Positions 59,801 through 64,000 of a stretch of 64,000 bases of DNA are shown one piece after another (position 1 is the first letter of the stretch; the number at the start of each line of letters is the position of its first letter). The notes below the pieces were generated by a model. The model ran no database searches. It was not told the DNA's origin and was given only the letters and a program-made list of their open reading frames with translations. The translations under genes were made by a program, and so were the position numbers. This DNA is from Liolophura sinensis (lineage: Eukaryota > Mollusca > Polyplacophora > Chitonida > Chitonidae), in assembly GCF_032854445.1 (NCBI RefSeq), contig NC_088302.1, positions 6,383,338 to 6,447,337 of the forward strand, in the 5' to 3' direction.

Positions 59801-62800
59801 TGATAAAAGGTACATTCCTTTAAATACTAAGGACACATCAGGTGCGGATTCAAATCGTGTCTTGAGCAGAGAATTTGTATATCCTCAATTTCTCACTCTT
59901 AGTGGGATAATGGTGAAAAAAAAAAAAAACAGTTGACGACCCTCGTGTGGCTTCCCGTACAGCCGAACCTTCGTGGCAGCTAGGAGCTTAGGCTGATGTA
60001 CTCAATTGCAAACGTGGAAACAAACTACAGTTCTGTCGCCAAGCTGGCACCTACAGGTCCTACAGAGCTCTGTATGAAAGAAATGTTCTTTTATGCTCCC
60101 AGAAGATTTCTATCACTGTTACTCACAGGTCAATCAGGCTAAGAGTGTTTCTGACTTAAACAATTAATGAGAGTGCATTGTGGCACTGAAAGGAAACGGA
60201 AAATTAATTGCAGTCTGATGAGGCCAATTGTGATTGAGTTTTTAAGCCTATGTGTGTAGACAGGCAATTCCTGTCTGCGCTTAACGTTCGTTGTGCTTTA
60301 GATGTATGATTCAAGTAGTCTGGGTTATTTACAGTGGAATGCTCCCTTTGTCCCAAGTGTTCAGTTTTCACCTTCAACAAATGACACAATGCCAACACAT
60401 TAGAATGCTGTCATAAATTATCAACATAACATTGCAAGCTTGGAAAATGTTTGACTAGCTATCGTCTTATAATCCTTTTCACCAGAAATCAGGGACACCT
60501 TAAGAGCTTTGCTATCAACCTGTATATTTCAATTCATTTATTTCATATTCGATATTGTGGTCAGTTGTATGTGTGGAGTGCTCGAGATAAACTTCCGATG
60601 TTTGAAAACTTACTGATAAGACTCCCCTGCGTGTGGCGTACATACATGAGCACTATCTTTTTGCGACAGAAGTGGACTTTAAGGAAAAATAGACTGCACA
60701 CACGGACAATTGACATGTCATGCATATCCTTTCACGGACATTAACGGGTGGATTTGTTGCATAATGGTTACATCAATGTTACATGTGGAAACGGAGTATT
60801 TATATAACCAGACATTTTGGTCAACTTCCTGGCAAACATGCTAACCGCAGCGGGAACAGCGGTAAATGGGTTCCAGCACGCAAACTCAGTTGTCAATAGC
60901 TGATGGATTGCGGCTAGACGTCTTTTTGAAACAACCAAAGCAGAAATCCAAGTACCTGTAAATATGGGGTATAGTATGTCATATGCAGCTGTAAATGTAC
61001 TGCAATGAAGGACACAGGATTGTGTGCATTGTATTATGTATTACTTATCACCAAGAAGAGTCAACAGGCACAAAAATCAAATGACAAGCACTATATAAAA
61101 TACATAGTAGAAACAACACAAATGAGTACCTGAAAGGGAGTAATTATGAAAATAATGAGTAAGAACTAGAAGAATGAGTAAATTTACACACAAAAAATGT
61201 TTCACGGTAGTAATATATAGAGGAGTGTGTTTTGAAGGTACAGCGGAAGAGTCACGGACAAAATATCAACACTTGTCCCCATATTGAACGTTTTACATGT
61301 TGAAATAACACGTAGTAAACAAATAAGAACGCTGTTTATGGTTAATTTCGCTTCTGGGGCATAGAAAAGATCGTTTTCGTATAGGGGCCATGGGAAGGTA
61401 TTTGGAAAATCAGATACTAGACAGTATTGTAGATAACACGATTGTAACCCATATCGTCGTAGATTGTAGCTAATGTTTGTCTTAAAGTACAGATACTTTG
61501 CAAACCTTTTTTAATCTTTCATCATTTCTTCAGAAAAATATTTACCGTGCGATAGTAAAGTGATGAACAATAGTCAATTCTACTAATGCCATATACACTG
61601 TCTTAAAGGCATTAATACATGAAAACGAATTAAATGTTATGTGAAATAAAGATTTCGTATGACTTCATGCACCACTGGCTTTAATAATATGAACAGTCTT
61701 TAATTTCTTTAACACGGCTTACCCTGTCGCCTTTAACATGTGACATTTTTCTTTGTGGAGAAGGAGACATGACATTTTACAATGTTCATATGCAAGTTTC
61801 ATTTTATGCACAAAACCCACAAGCTATCAATATCATCAAGAAGACAAAACAATCATGCCAGTTAATTTTCTCCGCAATTTAGATTCCTCACCACACATGT
61901 ATATGCCAAGCGGACATCACTGATGAAAATGACAAATAATTAAGGCCCGCAATTAGATCCCTTGGAACACCAGATGTTATATTTTAAATAAATGAATAAA
62001 TAAATCCATATTTTTAATACAATGCCTGATCGTTCCACACGAAATGCGTAAATGTGTTTTCAGAAGAATATCTCCAACAGTGTTCACATTGACGGCAACT
62101 AACCACACTCAGTCACTTGAAACCTTCTCAGTATCGACCACTTCCCGAATATTCGCAGTGACATGAACCGAGTGGAATTAATCTATTAACAAATTCTCAT
62201 TTTCAGCTGGTGTTTTGGCGGTTGTATTGGGCAGTTGGTCTGTTTGCGAAGACTAGAACATTTACGCTTTCATTTACCGAATGATCAGAAAAGTTCTTAG
62301 GTCTTTATACCGATTCCTCAACCAGCGGTCGGTATACGGCGTACTTAAAAGTCCCTAACAGCTTTCCCAGCTTCTGTAAGTGGAAACTGGTCATCGCTGA
62401 TGTGTCCGTTTATTTTTTTTTAATTTAGAGCAAAACGCGTCACTGTAATATAGCAGCTGTCTATCTGACCGTAATACATCCACAAATAATTTTATATGGA
62501 AAAGTTTTATTCTCTCAAGACTACCTTACTTCAGTTGGTAATGGATAGATCTCACCACAGCTGAGCGTCTATCAGACAGAATTCGAACCAGATGTAGAGT
62601 AAATGAAGAAAACATCTCAAAATAAGAATACGAGCTGTATCTCTACCTGTATTTACGAAAACAAACTGACCGATTCTGTTGCGAATTGCGACTCCCTTCA
62701 AATGAACATGAGCTGACAATTACGCTTACGCTAAATACTCTAAAAAAAACAAACCAGGAAAAAAATAAAGATTGAAGAACTTCGGCAACAAAATAAAAGA

Positions 62801-64000
62801 CAACTTTTCTGCGAAATCATGAAACTACAAACTGAACAGTCCTTAAAACGTTAGAATCTATAGCAACAGCAGGTTTTCAGCATATTCAAAGCAACTTTAT
62901 GCATGGAAAACCTATGAGTAAAATTCAATCATCATTCAATAGGAACCACAAAAATAAAAACGAGTGCGGTCGACGGGAAACCTCAACTTAGGTGTCGCTT
63001 AGTACATATGAGACTTGAACTGATATTCTAACATGGTATACGATTTGAGTACTGATTTGCCTCAATCGCCCGGAACATACCTTGCGTCTTTCCAACATGA
63101 CTGAGAACTGTTCACGCTTCTCATTGTCTGATTCCGCCCTATTTTCGTACTTAGTATACTTTCTTGGTTCTTTGGTGGTTTGTGTTGTACGTCATTTTGG
63201 GAATTGGTCTTGCGGTTTATGGCCTGGAAGGTCGTTATTTGTTAACGGCTGGAATACGAATGTCTATTAAAACGCACAAATCACTGAATCGCTAATTCAC
63301 ATAAGCTATCCAAAAATTATATAACAACCATATTCCATGCTTTTGACTGAGCAGTAACTGTTAAAAGAAATGCTGCGTAACTTGTTAAATTTACCACAAC
63401 TAATGACAAGTAATCCGAATGTATGGCCATACAGATGACGAGTCTTACAAAGTTGTCCGGTGACTACCGCAAATGACACAATATACCGACAAACTAAACG
63501 ACTACGGTATGGAGAGTAAACCCAGAGCAGAGACGAAAGTAAATGAACGACTGTGTGATTATGGCGTTACACCAAGTCTACAACACTTCAGACAATTTTA
63601 AATAATGCAAAGCTTAGTCTCCAAGCTTAGGAGACTAATAGCTTGCAATTCACTGCATTCCTTGTACATTATGATGCTAGTGGTGCTAGCGGTGCTAGAA
63701 GGCGTGTAGTATACTACTATTTAAGCATTTACAGGTACATAACAGCTGGAGTAAAAGCCTAAGGTAAAGTGACAGGTAATACGTGTAACGATTATACAAC
63801 TGACACACTCTCGTCTGGTTTTACGCTTTAATTTCGCTATAAGTCTTTATTCAATTGCAAAAGACATCACGGGCAAGTATGGAAATATTTAAGCTGTGGT
63901 TATTTTCATTACAGATGCCATTAAAATATGTAGGCACACGAGGTTTGTAGCCAAAATTACTTCAAAAGGCAATACTGCAACGGACCAACAGACTACCACT
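56840..64000. other. No gene recognised
   Basis: About seven kilobases of AT-rich sequence. Open frames of 60-106 codons on both strands (for example 58107-58427 and 60451-60744) show no domain motif. No further SINE or LINE piece was recognised. Confidence 0.45.

Overview
The window looks like a stretch of metazoan, probably molluscan, nuclear DNA. It is AT-rich and has no operon-like packing. No complete host gene is visible, and almost everything recognisable is a decayed transposable element or a simple repeat. The molluscan assignment is inference. It rests on dispersed short elements with a 'forming-a-gene-from-tRNA' head and a tail reading roughly aaaacaccaatcaaataaat, on a second tRNA-derived SINE ending in an actc repeat, and on RNase H-bearing LINEs. 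No species can be named from sequence alone.

Layout. 1.7-2.5 kb: 5'-truncated 3' end of an RNase H-type LINE. 3.2-4.1 kb: a CCAAT/TATA promoter-like block followed by palindrome-rich tandem repeats. 4.2-8.9 kb: a long antisense LINE relic (zinc-knuckle ORF1, endonuclease, reverse transcriptase, RNase H) split by a SINE with a visible 8-bp target duplication. 13.1-14.1 kb: a second LINE 3' fragment beside a P-element-like transposase relic. 17.2 kb: a long near-perfect hairpin, then a possible terminal exon. 18.6-19.2 kb: the catalytic C-terminus of a Crypton-type tyrosine recombinase. 26.5-28.1 kb: a Tc1/mariner-type transposon with both inverted ends, whose right end has been re-duplicated together with TA repeats. 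29.7-30.2 kb: a C-terminal piece resembling P-like transposases. 31.1-31.4 kb: a possible host exon with one C2H2 zinc finger broken by a stop. 34.1 kb: a composite SINE. 42.0-46.4 kb (+) and 48.3-52.9 kb (-): two related RNase H LINEs facing each other tail to tail, each dead through different lesions; between them lie a (TA)n tract, a second long hairpin and a SINE. 53.4-56.8 kb: SINE pieces, G-runs and a 76-77-bp tandem repeat. The remainder, including 56.8-64 kb, shows nothing I can support.

The elements do not form a pathway. They record layered insertion and decay: old LINEs, a younger SINE inside one of them, cut-and-paste elements, and local duplications seeded by AT microsatellites. 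I did not find a convincing undescribed functional system. The best leads are the two long hairpins, the duplicated transposon end, the chimeric SINE, the promoter-like block at 3.3 kb and the two candidate host exons.
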